This document shows positions 17,132-25,894 of a stretch of 64,000 bases of DNA, piece after piece; position 1 is the stretch's first letter, and each line of letters starts with the position of its first letter. The notes below the pieces were generated by a model. It was not told the DNA's origin. It was given only the letters and a program-made list of their open reading frames with translations, and made no database searches. Origin of the DNA: Gordonia sp049847105. GTDB taxonomy: Bacteria > Actinomycetota > Actinomycetes > Mycobacteriales > Mycobacteriaceae. A program made the position numbers and the translations under genes. The stretch spans positions 434,001 to 498,000 of the forward strand of contig NZ_JBNCNS010000002.1 in NCBI RefSeq assembly GCF_049847105.1, written 5' to 3'.

Positions 17132-17585
17132 GCACACCGAGCAGGACGAGGTCAGGGAACGCAAACCGCGCAACTGGCGACACGTCTACAAGACCCGCAT
17201 GCGCACGAGCACGGCCATCTTGCTGATCGTTTTTCTCGGCTCGATCGTGCTCTACGGCTACACCTCGCAGCGCTACGGGGTGGTCGCCCCACCCACACCG
17301 CAGCCGGCACGGACGACGCAGTCGAGCACGACGACCACACCGACGCCGCAGCCGTCGTCGACCCCGAGTTCGACTCCGTCGTCGACGTCGACCACGGAGT
17401 CGACGACGACGCCCGGAAACGAGACCGGCCAGAACAACGACAACAACCCCGAAGGTGATCAGACGGGCCAGCAGCGGGGCACGACGACCACACAGCAGAC
17501 CGTTCCTGGACTACCTGGTGTGACACTGCCCAATTTCGGCAATGCGCCACAGACCGGGGACCAGAGTTCGGTGCCGCAACGGTGA
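17121..17585 (+). CDS. Thr/Pro/Ser-rich single-pass membrane protein
   Basis: Protein of 154 residues: a charged cytosolic N-terminus (about 1-30, RERKPRNWRHVYKTRMR), one membrane helix (31-50) and an extracytoplasmic tail of low complexity in T, S, P, Q and N. The tail probably spans the cell wall. GTG 17121 lies inside the mscS gene (11-base overlap). It corresponds by position to the proline-rich membrane protein between ftsE and the MscS-like gene in M. tuberculosis (Rv3103c). Role unknown; the conserved position next to ftsEX suggests a wall-related job (inference). Confidence 0.8.
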   Translation: MTSEHTEQDEVRERKPRNWRHVYKTRMRTSTAILLIVFLGSIVLYGYTSQRYGVVAPPTPQPARTTQSSTTTTPTPQPSSTPSSTPSSTSTTESTTTPGNETGQNNDNNPEGDQTGQQRGTTTTQQTVPGLPGVTLPNFGNAPQTGDQSSVPQR

Positions 17586-17658
17586 TCGGCCGAGCATGAA
17601 TCGTCGGTGACGCCGACCTGAGCGGAACTCTCAGGGCCCACCGTTACACTGGCTTCTC

Positions 17659-18345
17659 GTGATCACGCTGGAGAACGTCACGATGAAGTACAAGGCTTCC
17701 AGCCGACCCGCGCTGTCAGATCTCAGTCTCGAGGTCGACAAGGGTGAGTTCGCGTTCCTGATCGGTCCGTCGGGCTCGGGCAAGTCCACCTTCTTCCGCC
17801 TGCTGTTGAAGGAAGACAGGCCGACGTCGGGGCAGGTGTATGTGGGGGAATTCCACGTCAACACGCTCAAGGCGCGCTCGGTACCGAAGCTGCGTCAGTC
17901 GATCGGCTGCGTGTTCCAGGACTTCCGTCTGCTGCAGCAGAAGTCGGTGTCGGACAATGTCGCCTTCGCCCTCGAGGTCATCGGCAAGCCGCCGTCGACC
18001 ATCCGCCGGGTGGTGCCCGAGGTGCTCGACTACGTCGGGCTCGCGGGCAAGGCCGACCGGATGCCCACCGAACTCTCGGGCGGAGAGATGCAGCGGGTGG
18101 CGATCGCCCGGGCGATCGTGAATCGCCCGCTCGTCCTGCTCGCCGACGAGCCGACCGGAAACCTGGATCCGGAGACGAGCGAGGAGATCGTCGATGTGCT
18201 CGACCGGGTGAACCGGCGCGGCACGACGGTGGTCATGGCCACGCACGACCGCCACATCGTCGATGCGATGCGTCGACGGGTCCTCGAGTTCGACAACGGC
18301 CGGCTGGTCCGCAACGACCCGCAAGGGGTGTACGGCATCGGTTAG
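17659..18345 (+). CDS. ftsE: Cell division ATP-binding protein FtsE
   Basis: ABC ATPase of 228 residues: Walker A GPSGSGKST (about 36-44), Q-loop FQDFRLL, signature LSGGEMQRVAIARA (about 139-152), Walker B LLADEPTGNLD and the H-loop MATHDRHIV. With FtsX it forms the FtsEX complex that activates peptidoglycan hydrolases (RipC in mycobacteria) at the septum. A TACACT hexamer ends 8 bases before the GTG, so it has its own, probably leaderless, promoter. Confidence 0.96.
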   Translation: MITLENVTMKYKASSRPALSDLSLEVDKGEFAFLIGPSGSGKSTFFRLLLKEDRPTSGQVYVGEFHVNTLKARSVPKLRQSIGCVFQDFRLLQQKSVSDNVAFALEVIGKPPSTIRRVVPEVLDYVGLAGKADRMPTELSGGEMQRVAIARAIVNRPLVLLADEPTGNLDPETSEEIVDVLDRVNRRGTTVVMATHDRHIVDAMRRRVLEFDNGRLVRNDPQGVYGIG

Positions 18346-18432
18346 CCGATACCTCCGCAACCCGCCCCGTGACACGACCGCCGGAGGGAACCGACCCTTC
18401 CGCCCTCGATCCCTGTAAGGACTGCGCACTCC

Positions 18433-19341
18433 ATGCGAGCGAACTTCATCATCAGTGAGGTCCTCAACGGTCTCCGCCGCAATGTGACCATGACGATCGC
18501 CATGATCCTGACGACGGCGATCACTCTCGGCATCTTTGGTGGCGGACTGTTGGTGATCCAGATGGCCGACAAGAGTCAGAAGATCTTCCTCGACCGGGTG
18601 GAGATGCAGTTCTTCATCAATGACGCGGTCTCCGAAGCGGACCCCAACTGCCAGCAGGCGCCGTGCTCGGTCCTGCGCACCGAGATCCAGAACCACCCCG
18701 GTGTGGGCTCGGTGACGTTCATCGATCGCAAGGAGGCCTTCGAGGCCGCCAAGCAGACGTTCAAGGACAACCCCGACATCGCCGACAACATCCGCGAGGG
18801 CACCATCCCGGCGTCGCTCAAGGTGCGGATGTCCGACCCCTCGCAATTCGGGCCGGTGCTCGACGAATTCAAGGGTCGAAAGGATCTCGGCGTCGACGGG
18901 GCGCTCGACCAGCGTGAATTGGTGAAACGAATATTCAGCGTGCTCGACGGAACCCGCAACGCGGCGTTCGCCGTTGCGCTCGTGCTCGCCCTCGCGGCGA
19001 TCCTGCTGATCGCGAACACCGTTCAGGTGGCGGCGTTCACTCGTCGGACCGAGGTGTCGATCATGCGATTGGTGGGCGCCACCCGGTGGTACACGCAGTT
19101 ACCGTTCCTGCTCGAGGCGGTGGTGGCGGCCCTTGTCGGCGCATTCCTCGCGATCGGAGGGCTGTTCGCCGCGAAGGTCCTCTTCTTCGACAAGGCCCTG
19201 GCGGATCTGTACGGTGTCAACATCCTGGCGCGCATCGGGGCATCCGACGTGCTATTCGTGTCCCCGTGGCTGATCATCGGTGGAATTCTGTTGTCAGGTG
19301 TCACTGCATATGTGACGCTTCGCGTGTACGTCCGCGAGTGA
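18433..19341 (+). CDS. ftsX: Cell division protein FtsX
   Basis: Protein of 302 residues. Four membrane helices: about 21-42, 178-200, 227-253 and 273-297, with a large extracytoplasmic domain at about 45-170 that contains two cysteines (DPNCQQAPCSV) likely disulfide-bonded and would contact a wall hydrolase. The rest matches the FtsX/MacB permease fold (NTVQVAAFTRRTEVSIMRLVGAT). ATG 18433 is preceded by TAAGGA. Follows ftsE by 87 bp. Confidence 0.95.
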   Translation: MRANFIISEVLNGLRRNVTMTIAMILTTAITLGIFGGGLLVIQMADKSQKIFLDRVEMQFFINDAVSEADPNCQQAPCSVLRTEIQNHPGVGSVTFIDRKEAFEAAKQTFKDNPDIADNIREGTIPASLKVRMSDPSQFGPVLDEFKGRKDLGVDGALDQRELVKRIFSVLDGTRNAAFAVALVLALAAILLIANTVQVAAFTRRTEVSIMRLVGATRWYTQLPFLLEAVVAALVGAFLAIGGLFAAKVLFFDKALADLYGVNILARIGASDVLFVSPWLIIGGILLSGVTAYVTLRVYVRE

Positions 19342-19367
19342 CGAACCCAGTATGAGGAGGTGTTGAG

Positions 19368-19841
19368 ATGGTGAAGGAGAAGGGCCGCACGGTCATCGCG
19401 ACGAACCGTAAGGCGCGCTACAACTACGCCATCCTCGACACCTACGAGGCCGGGATCGCGCTGCTGGGTACCGAGGTGAAGAGCCTGCGGGACGGCAAGG
19501 CCTCTCTCGTCGATGCGTTTGCCACCGTCGACGACGGTGAGATCTGGCTGCGTGCCCTGCACATCCCCGAATACGGGAGCGGATCGTGGACCAACCACAC
19601 TCCGCGCCGCAACCGGAAACTCTTGATGCACAGGCGTGAGATCGACAACCTGATCGGCAAGATCCGGGACGGGAATCTCACCCTGGTCCCGCTGTCGATG
19701 TATTTCAGCGACGGCAAGGTGAAGGTGGAACTCGCACTCGCACGAGGCAAGCAGGCGCACGACAAACGACAGGACATCGCGCGGCGGACCGCGCAGCGTG
19801 AAGTGGCCCGCGAGATTGGTCGTCGCGTCAAGGGGATGTGA
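19368..19841 (+). CDS. smpB: SsrA-binding protein SmpB
   Basis: Protein of 157 residues with the SmpB OB-fold: NRKARYNYAI, TEVKSLRDGKASLVDAF and HIPEYGSGSWTNH. The basic C-terminal tail (DKRQDIARRTAQREVAREIGRRVKG) enters the mRNA channel during trans-translation. It binds tmRNA, encoded by ssrA 1.4 kb downstream. A strong GAGGAGG site precedes ATG 19368. Confidence 0.96.
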   Translation: MVKEKGRTVIATNRKARYNYAILDTYEAGIALLGTEVKSLRDGKASLVDAFATVDDGEIWLRALHIPEYGSGSWTNHTPRRNRKLLMHRREIDNLIGKIRDGNLTLVPLSMYFSDGKVKVELALARGKQAHDKRQDIARRTAQREVAREIGRRVKGM

Positions 19842-19844
19842 TCG

Positions 19845-21122
19845 GTGCCGATACCTCGTGCCCGGGGGACGGGCCGCCGACTCCTCTGCGTGGTGGTCGT
19901 CGGGTTGGCCGTGCTGGTCGCGGGCTGCACGCCGGATCCGCCGGGCCGGATCGGCGGTGACGCCGTCGCCGTCGCCGATCTGCCCCCGACTCCGCCGATG
20001 GGGTGGAACAGCTGGAACACCTTCGGCTGCAACATCACCGAACAGACCGTGCGGGGACAGGCCGACGCGCTCGTGTCGTCGGGTCTGCGTGACGCCGGTT
20101 ATCGGTATGTGGTGGTCGACGACTGCTGGGCGGCAGACCAGCGTGCCGCCGATGGCTCGCTGCAGGCCGATCCGGCCCGATTCCCATCCGGGATGGCGGC
20201 ACTCGGGACCTACCTGCATGAGCGTGGGCTCAAGTTCGGTGTCTATTCGGGCGCAAGCGAACAGACCTGCACGCAGTTTCAGGGAACGCACCCGGGCTCG
20301 ACCGGGAGCCGCGGGCATGAAGTGCAGGATGCGCGGACCTTCGCCAACTGGCAGGTCGATTATCTGAAATACGACTGGTGCTCAAGCGATTCCGACCATG
20401 ACCACCAGGTCGAGGCGTTCACCGCGATGCGTGACGGCATCCGCGACACCGGGCGTCCGATCCTCTACAGCATCAATCCCAACAGCGGGGTGAGCGGATC
20501 GGTACCTGGTACCCGCTATGACTGGGGCGGGGTGGCGACGATGACGCGGGTCACCAACGACATAACTCCGCAGTGGTCCACGGACACCGGGTCATCGGGC
20601 GCGCAGGGCATCACCGACATCGTCAACGCCATCGCACCGTTGGCGGCCCGGGTGCGGCCGTCGTCGTACAACGACCCCGACATGTTGGTCGTCGGTGTGG
20701 ACGGGGAGCCGGGGTTGACCGTCGCCGAGCAGCGGACCCAGATGTCCATGTGGGCCATGATGGCCGCGCCCCTCATGGCGGGTAACGACCTCACGCGGAT
20801 GTCGCAGGCGACGATCGACATCCTGCGGAATCGGGCGGTCCTCGCGATCGACCAGGACCAGCGCGTGAGCGCGGGCGCACCCGTGGACAACGATCCCGAG
20901 ATCTGGGCCCGGGCGATCGGGGAGAAAGGCATCGTCGTGTCGTTGACCAACCGGCAGGGCCATCCCCGCCGGATGTCGGTTCCGCTGACGAGTCTCGGGC
21001 TGGTGGGCGACAAGACCGTGAGTGCGGTCGACGCGTGGACCGGGCGGCGATACCAGGCCTCGGGCGGCCGGCTCAGCGCCGACGTCGGTGTCCACGACAC
21101 GGTCGTCTTGCAGATCGCGTGA
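19845..21122 (+). CDS. GH27-type alpha-galactosidase, predicted lipoprotein
   Basis: Protein of 425 residues. A twin-Arg-containing basic N-terminus (RARGTGRRLL), a hydrophobic core and the lipobox LVAGC (Cys at about residue 27) predict a lipoprotein. The mature part opens with PPMGWNSWNTFGCNI, the classic GH27 start; YLKYDWC (nucleophile Asp) and YNDPDML (acid/base Asp) are the catalytic segments, followed by a C-terminal beta-domain. Releases terminal alpha-galactosyl (or related) residues outside the membrane. GTG starts 3 bases after the smpB stop, so it is cotranscribed with smpB, which is functionally unexpected. Confidence 0.88.
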   Translation: MPIPRARGTGRRLLCVVVVGLAVLVAGCTPDPPGRIGGDAVAVADLPPTPPMGWNSWNTFGCNITEQTVRGQADALVSSGLRDAGYRYVVVDDCWAADQRAADGSLQADPARFPSGMAALGTYLHERGLKFGVYSGASEQTCTQFQGTHPGSTGSRGHEVQDARTFANWQVDYLKYDWCSSDSDHDHQVEAFTAMRDGIRDTGRPILYSINPNSGVSGSVPGTRYDWGGVATMTRVTNDITPQWSTDTGSSGAQGITDIVNAIAPLAARVRPSSYNDPDMLVVGVDGEPGLTVAEQRTQMSMWAMMAAPLMAGNDLTRMSQATIDILRNRAVLAIDQDQRVSAGAPVDNDPEIWARAIGEKGIVVSLTNRQGHPRRMSVPLTSLGLVGDKTVSAVDAWTGRRYQASGGRLSADVGVHDTVVLQIA

Positions 21123-21174
21123 GAACGGCGACGGCCGCTGCGGATACCCGGATGATTTCGTCGCCGGGCGTTGT

Positions 21175-21180
21175 TAGACT
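21175..21180 (+). promoter_or_regulatory. Predicted -10 element of the ssrA promoter
   Basis: TAGACT lies 36 bases before the mature tmRNA 5' end, in the gap after the alpha-galactosidase gene. The transcript would start near 21187 and include a short CACCG/CGGTG hairpin (21190-21205) that RNase P removes. No convincing -35 box. Confidence 0.5.
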
Positions 21181-21216
21181 GAAGTGCTCACCGAGAGATC
21201 GGTGGGTTCCTGTCTC

Positions 21217-21583
21217 GGGGCTGATCGGTTTCGACTGCGTGCGTCGAGGTAGGGGAAGCGTGTCGGTGCAGGCTAGAGACCACCGTAAGCGTCGTAGCAA
21301 CCAATTAAGCGCCGATAAGAATCAGCGCGACTACGCCCTCGCTGCCTGACAGCGACGGCTAGTCTGTCGGCCCGGGTCTGCTCCCAGCCCGGGTCCCGGC
21401 ATCATCTCGGGAGCTCACCGTCCTCGCCGGTCGCGGGTGTGGACGGGACAACCAACAGCGACTGGGATCGTCATCCTGGCTTGTTCGCGTGACCAGGAGA
21501 TCCGAGTAGAGGCATAGCGGACTGCACACGGAGAAGCCCTACTGAAGCGACGGAGGACCCGGGTTCAATTCCCGGCAGCTCCA
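21217..21583 (+). ncRNA. ssrA: tmRNA (transfer-messenger RNA)
   Basis: The 5' end GGGGCTGATCGGTTTCGAC and the 3' end with a T-arm (GGGTTCAATTCCC) and CAGCTCC form the tRNA-like domain. The acceptor stem holds a G3-U pair, the alanine identity element recognised by alanyl-tRNA synthetase. The tag reading frame begins with GCC at 21311 and ends at TGA 21347-21349, encoding ADKNQRDYALAA, which directs stalled products to proteases. Pseudoknot-forming GC-rich stems fill the middle. CCA is not encoded after the discriminator A (21583) and must be added. Confidence 0.95.
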
Positions 21584-21589
21584 CAGCAG

Positions 21590-21622
21590 ACGGCCCCCGA
21601 ACCATTGCGGTTCGGGGGCCGT
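21590..21622 (+). terminator. Rho-independent terminator of ssrA
   Basis: Perfect 14-bp stem, ACGGCCCCCGAACC (21590-21603) and its complement (21609-21622), with a five-base loop ATTGC and a T-rich tail. It separates ssrA from the convergent carboxylesterase gene and could work in both directions. Confidence 0.92.
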
Positions 21623-21657
21623 TTCCGTTTCCGTGGTGCGGTGGCCGCCGGGATGCG

Positions 21658-23160
21658 TCAGCGGACGCCCTCCCACGCCTTCCGTTCGTCCTTGGCCGGA
21701 TCCGAGACGTCGGCGACGATGTCGGTCATCAATCCGACGTGACGGGCACTGAGATCGTAGGACGTCCAGCCCGGAGATCCGGTGGTGACGAAGTCGACCC
21801 AGACGCGATGGGCGGTGTCGGCAACCGCCTGCGACGGGTGGTTGCCGAGGCGAGGCGTCACCGTCTTCTCGTGCAGGGTGTCGAAGACGAACGGGATCTC
21901 CGCCGCGTGCGACGCGCCGAACCCGCGGTTCTCCGACGGGTCCGGATAGTCGAATCGGTACATCCAGGTCGGCGTCCCGCCGGCGCGCACCCGTGTCTCC
22001 GCGACCCGCAGTGCCGGGATGCCGAAGAACCAGTCGGTGACGACGGCGGCGACGAGATCACCGGGGCGCGCATCCGGACGGTTGCGCGCATAGGTTTCGA
22101 TTGACTGCTCGTCCAGTCCATACACCCGCGCGGTCGCGGTGAAGGTCGGTTCGTCGATGAGGTCGATGGTCTGCGGCGCCACCAGGAACAGCCGGGCCTC
22201 GTCTCTGGTCGAGCCGGTCAGCACCGCCACGTCGGCGCCTGCGCCCTCGGCCATGGCGTCGAGCGGGTGGCGCGGCAGGACATCTCCGTCGACGACAGGC
22301 GCAAAGGGCAGCAGGCTCATCGCGAGAGTGCCCCACTTCTCGGGGTCGGGAGTGGTCTGCACCTCGGTCACCAGATCAGCGGCGGCGGCCACCAACCTGT
22401 CCAGCGGGACCGCGGCGATGGCGTCTCGGGTCGGCTCGACGCCGAGTGACTCGGCCAGGTAACGGCCGACCATCAGTCCCTGTTCGGGACTGATGGTGTG
22501 CGCGGTCGCGCCCGACTGGGTGATCGCCCGCGTGAACAGGCCGCGGGCGGACGGCATCGTCAGCAAGGTGGACACACTCATCGCGCCGGCGGATTCGCCT
22601 GCGACGGTCACCTGACCGGGATCGCCGCCGAACGAGGCGATGTTCTCGCGCACCCACCGCAAGGCGGCGATCTGGTCCTGCAGCCCGAGATTGGCGGTGC
22701 CGTCGTCGAGGTACAGGAAGCCTTCGGCGGCCAACCGGTAGTTCACGGACACGAGCACCACCCCGTCCCTCGCGAACGCGGTGCCGTCGTACTCGGCCAC
22801 CGAGTTCGACCCGTTCATGAACGAGCCGCCGTGGATCCACACCAGCACGGGCCGCGCGTCATCGAGGCCGGGGGACCAGACATTCACGTTCAGGCACTCG
22901 GCACCGTCGACGGTCACCTCGGCGAAGAGCGTCGCGTAGTGCGGCGGGTAATCACCCTTGGGTACCGTCGGGCCGAACTCATCGCAGTCCCGCGGCTCCT
23001 GCCACGCCTCCGGAGGCTGGGGAGGGCGCATCCGGTTGTCCCCGAACGGAGCTGCCGCGTAAGGGATTCCGAGGAATCGGACGACGCCGTCGGTGAGTCC
23101 CCGGCCGCGTACGGGTCCGGCCGTCGTGGTGGCGACGGGACGCTCGGATCCCTCGGACAT
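21658..23160 (-). CDS. Type B carboxylesterase/lipase
   Basis: Protein of 500 residues, the normal length for the family. WIHGGSFMNGSN forms the oxyanion hole, GESAGAMS (about residues 190-197) holds the nucleophile Ser, and ASHAAEIPFVF carries the catalytic His. The start FLGIPYAAAPFGDNRM is the type-B signature. No signal peptide, so it is probably cytosolic. ATG 23160 has GAGGAGG upstream. Substrate likely an ester of broad type. Confidence 0.9.
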   Translation of the reverse strand: MSEGSERPVATTTAGPVRGRGLTDGVVRFLGIPYAAAPFGDNRMRPPQPPEAWQEPRDCDEFGPTVPKGDYPPHYATLFAEVTVDGAECLNVNVWSPGLDDARPVLVWIHGGSFMNGSNSVAEYDGTAFARDGVVLVSVNYRLAAEGFLYLDDGTANLGLQDQIAALRWVRENIASFGGDPGQVTVAGESAGAMSVSTLLTMPSARGLFTRAITQSGATAHTISPEQGLMVGRYLAESLGVEPTRDAIAAVPLDRLVAAAADLVTEVQTTPDPEKWGTLAMSLLPFAPVVDGDVLPRHPLDAMAEGAGADVAVLTGSTRDEARLFLVAPQTIDLIDEPTFTATARVYGLDEQSIETYARNRPDARPGDLVAAVVTDWFFGIPALRVAETRVRAGGTPTWMYRFDYPDPSENRGFGASHAAEIPFVFDTLHEKTVTPRLGNHPSQAVADTAHRVWVDFVTTGSPGWTSYDLSARHVGLMTDIVADVSDPAKDERKAWEGVR

Positions 23161-23353
23161 GACAATCCTCCTCCATGGTGTGATGGTGGTCACATCAGTA
23201 TCGGTCGGAGTCACTGGATCGACCGACGAATCGGCGATCCTCTTCTGACCACGGATGTCTTCGGATAGCCTGACGGTCACGATCGGGTCGGTTGTGGCGT
23301 ACGCGGGGGCGGACGTGTCGATCGGCGACAAGCGATGCTGGGGAGGAACACAG

Positions 23354-25150
23354 ATGGCGGCAGTGGCGGAAAACCGTGACCACATCGACGTGACCGGGGG
23401 AGACATCCTGCGTGGACTACGCGGGATCGGCAAGGACTGGCGCATCCTCGCCGGCGTGGTCCCCAAGATGATTCCTCGACCACTCACCCGCACCGAGTCG
23501 GTCGGCAAGACCTTCCAGGAGACGGCGGCGAAATACGCCGACCGCCCGTTCCTGCGATTCCACGGTGAATCGATGACCTACCGGGAATGCAACGCCCAGG
23601 TGAATCGCTTCGCGGCGTTTCTCGCGGAGCGCGGGATCGGCCGCGGCGATGTGGTCGCCATCCTGGCCAAGAACCATCCCGACGTCGTGCTGTGCATGCT
23701 CGCCACCGTCAAACTCGGGGCGATCGCCGGCATGATCAACTTCCATCAGCGCGGCAACGTGCTCGAGCACAGCCTCGGTCTCATCGATGCGAAAATCCTT
23801 CTGCTGCAGCCAGGGCTGGAAGAAGCCGTGGAATCCGTACCGAGTGAGGCGTTGCCGGCCGCGATCGTCGACTTCGACGATCTGAAGACGCAGAGCGCCA
23901 CGCTGAGCCCGGCCGACCCGGCTGTGACCGATACCGTCCAGGCCGGCGAGACGGCGTACTACATCTTCACCTCGGGTACGACGGGATATCCCAAGGCCAG
24001 CAGGATGAGTCATCATCGATGGCATGTCGCGATGCACGGCATCGGGGGCATGGGGGTGCGCCTGCGTCCGGACGACACCATGTACGCGGCGCTGCCGTTT
24101 TATCACAACAACGCCCTGACGGTGTCCGTGTCGGCGGCGATGCGCGCCGGTGCCTGCGTGGCGGTTGGCGAACAATTCTCCGCGTCCGGATTCTGGGACG
24201 ACATCATCCTCAACAAGGCCACCGCGTTCTGCTATATCGGGGAGCTGTGCCGTTACCTGCTCGCCCAGCCGGAGAAGCCCACCGACCGTGCGCATTCCGT
24301 CCGCGTCGTGGTCGGGAACGGGCTGCGGCCGGAGATCTGGGACGAGTTCACCACGCGATTCGGTATCGACCGGGTGGCCGAACTGTACGCCGCCAGCGAA
24401 GGAAACATCGGTTTCGTCAACCTGCTGGGGATTCCGAAGTCGGCCGGCTTCAGCCCGCTCAAGTACGCGATCGTCGAGTTCGACGAGGAGAGCGGGGAGC
24501 CCCGCCGCGACGGCGACGGCCACGTGATCCCGGTCGGCAAGCACGGCACCGGACTGCTGCTCGGTGAGATCAACGAGCGGGCCCACTTCGACGGATACAC
24601 GGACCCGAAGGCGTCGGAGAAGAAGATCGTCGGCGACGCGGTGAAGGCCGGCGACCGCTGGTTCAACACCGGAGACGTGGTGCACGATCAGGGATTCGGC
24701 CACATCGCCTTCGTCGACCGGATCGGGGACACCTTCCGGTGGAAGGGCGAGAACGTCGCGACGACGGAGGTCGAGGCGGCCCTGGACTCCTGCGACCTCG
24801 TCGACCAGTCGGTGGTGTTCGGGGTCGGGGTGCCGGGAGCGGACGGCAAAGCGGGCATGGCCGCGGTCCTGCTCGCCGACGGTGCCCGCTTCGACCCTGA
24901 CAAAATCGCCGAGCATGTGCGGGAGACGCTGCCGCGCTACGCGATACCGCTCTTCATCCGAATCGTCGACCATCTCGAACACACCTCGACGTTCAAGAAC
25001 GTCCGAGTCGGTCTACGCAATCAGGGATACACCGACGTCGGTGACGACCCGGTGTTCGTCCTGCGGGGGAACCCGGCCACCTACGAGCCCTACCGGCCCG
25101 AGTACCTCGACGACGTGATCGCGGCGGGCGGGGCGAAGGTCTCCTCCTGA
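23354..25150 (+). CDS. fadD6: Very-long/long-chain acyl-CoA synthetase, FadD6-like
   Basis: Protein of 598 residues, close in length to mycobacterial FadD6 (597). ATP-binding motif FTSGTTGYPKASRMSH (about residues 204-219), a central YAASEGNIGF and the adenylation motif FNTGDVV...GDTFRWKGENVATTEVE match the FATP/FadD6 subgroup. It activates long-chain fatty acids, possibly coupled to uptake. GGAGGAAC precedes ATG 23354. Its last 61 bases overlap the convergent hydrolase gene. Confidence 0.9.
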   Translation: MAAVAENRDHIDVTGGDILRGLRGIGKDWRILAGVVPKMIPRPLTRTESVGKTFQETAAKYADRPFLRFHGESMTYRECNAQVNRFAAFLAERGIGRGDVVAILAKNHPDVVLCMLATVKLGAIAGMINFHQRGNVLEHSLGLIDAKILLLQPGLEEAVESVPSEALPAAIVDFDDLKTQSATLSPADPAVTDTVQAGETAYYIFTSGTTGYPKASRMSHHRWHVAMHGIGGMGVRLRPDDTMYAALPFYHNNALTVSVSAAMRAGACVAVGEQFSASGFWDDIILNKATAFCYIGELCRYLLAQPEKPTDRAHSVRVVVGNGLRPEIWDEFTTRFGIDRVAELYAASEGNIGFVNLLGIPKSAGFSPLKYAIVEFDEESGEPRRDGDGHVIPVGKHGTGLLLGEINERAHFDGYTDPKASEKKIVGDAVKAGDRWFNTGDVVHDQGFGHIAFVDRIGDTFRWKGENVATTEVEAALDSCDLVDQSVVFGVGVPGADGKAGMAAVLLADGARFDPDKIAEHVRETLPRYAIPLFIRIVDHLEHTSTFKNVRVGLRNQGYTDVGDDPVFVLRGNPATYEPYRPEYLDDVIAAGGAKVSS

Positions 25151-25797
25151 GTCGGTGACGGGACCGGATCGCGGCGTCGGGTGACGGCCGCACCGACGAA
25201 ATCGAGTGCGGCGCCTTGCCACATCCGGAGGTGATCGAGCATGGCGTGGTCGCCGTCGGGCACCGGGACGAAGGTGGCGTCCACGCCGCGGGCATCCAGT
25301 TCGCGCACGCCCTTCTCGGTGCGGCGCGGATAGGTCCGCTCGTCGGCGGTCCCGTGCATCGCCACCACGCGGACCCCGTCGTGGATGAAATGCCAATCGG
25401 CGTACTGCCACCACGGGGCGAGGGCGAGCAGACCGACGACCCGCCGATCGGCCGCGAGCCGTGCGCCCACCCGGCCGCCCATCGAGTGCCCGATCAGCAC
25501 GATCGGCACACCCGGGTGAGTGCGCTCGAGGTCGTCGAGTGCGGCCCGCGCGTACGGCATCGGACTGTTCTGTCGGCCGTTCCACCCGTAGACGCGATAG
25601 CGGACCTGCCGCACGCATACCGACCGCCCGAACCGGGCCCGGATCGACCAGGTGAACGGATACATCCGTAGCGCAGACGCCTGACGTGGACTGAACGGGC
25701 GGTAGCTGGAGTCGGTGCCGCCCGGCAGGACGAGGACGACCAGTTCGGGGGAGGAACGATTCGTGACCACGCGAGCGAGGAGTCGTGTGAATCTCAT
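25090..25797 (-). CDS. Alpha/beta hydrolase
   Basis: Protein of 235 residues. LVVLVLPGGTDSSYRP is the oxyanion strand, VLIGHSMGGRVGARLA (about residues 110-125) the nucleophile elbow, and PDGDHAMLDHL the catalytic His region. No signal peptide. ATG 25797 is chosen for the GGAGGG site about 9 bases upstream; an in-frame ATG at 25821 lacks one. Its 3' end overlaps fadD6 tail to tail by 61 bp. Substrate unknown. Confidence 0.82.
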   Translation of the reverse strand: MRFTRLLARVVTNRSSPELVVLVLPGGTDSSYRPFSPRQASALRMYPFTWSIRARFGRSVCVRQVRYRVYGWNGRQNSPMPYARAALDDLERTHPGVPIVLIGHSMGGRVGARLAADRRVVGLLALAPWWQYADWHFIHDGVRVVAMHGTADERTYPRRTEKGVRELDARGVDATFVPVPDGDHAMLDHLRMWQGAALDFVGAAVTRRRDPVPSPTQEETFAPPAAITSSRYSGR

Positions 25798-25894
25798 GCG
25801 GAACGGCCCTCCGTGGATCATGCGGACAGAGCTCACGGTAGCCGTTCGCTCGTAGTCACCGACCGGATCGGTCCCACGATGGCAGAATTGCGGC

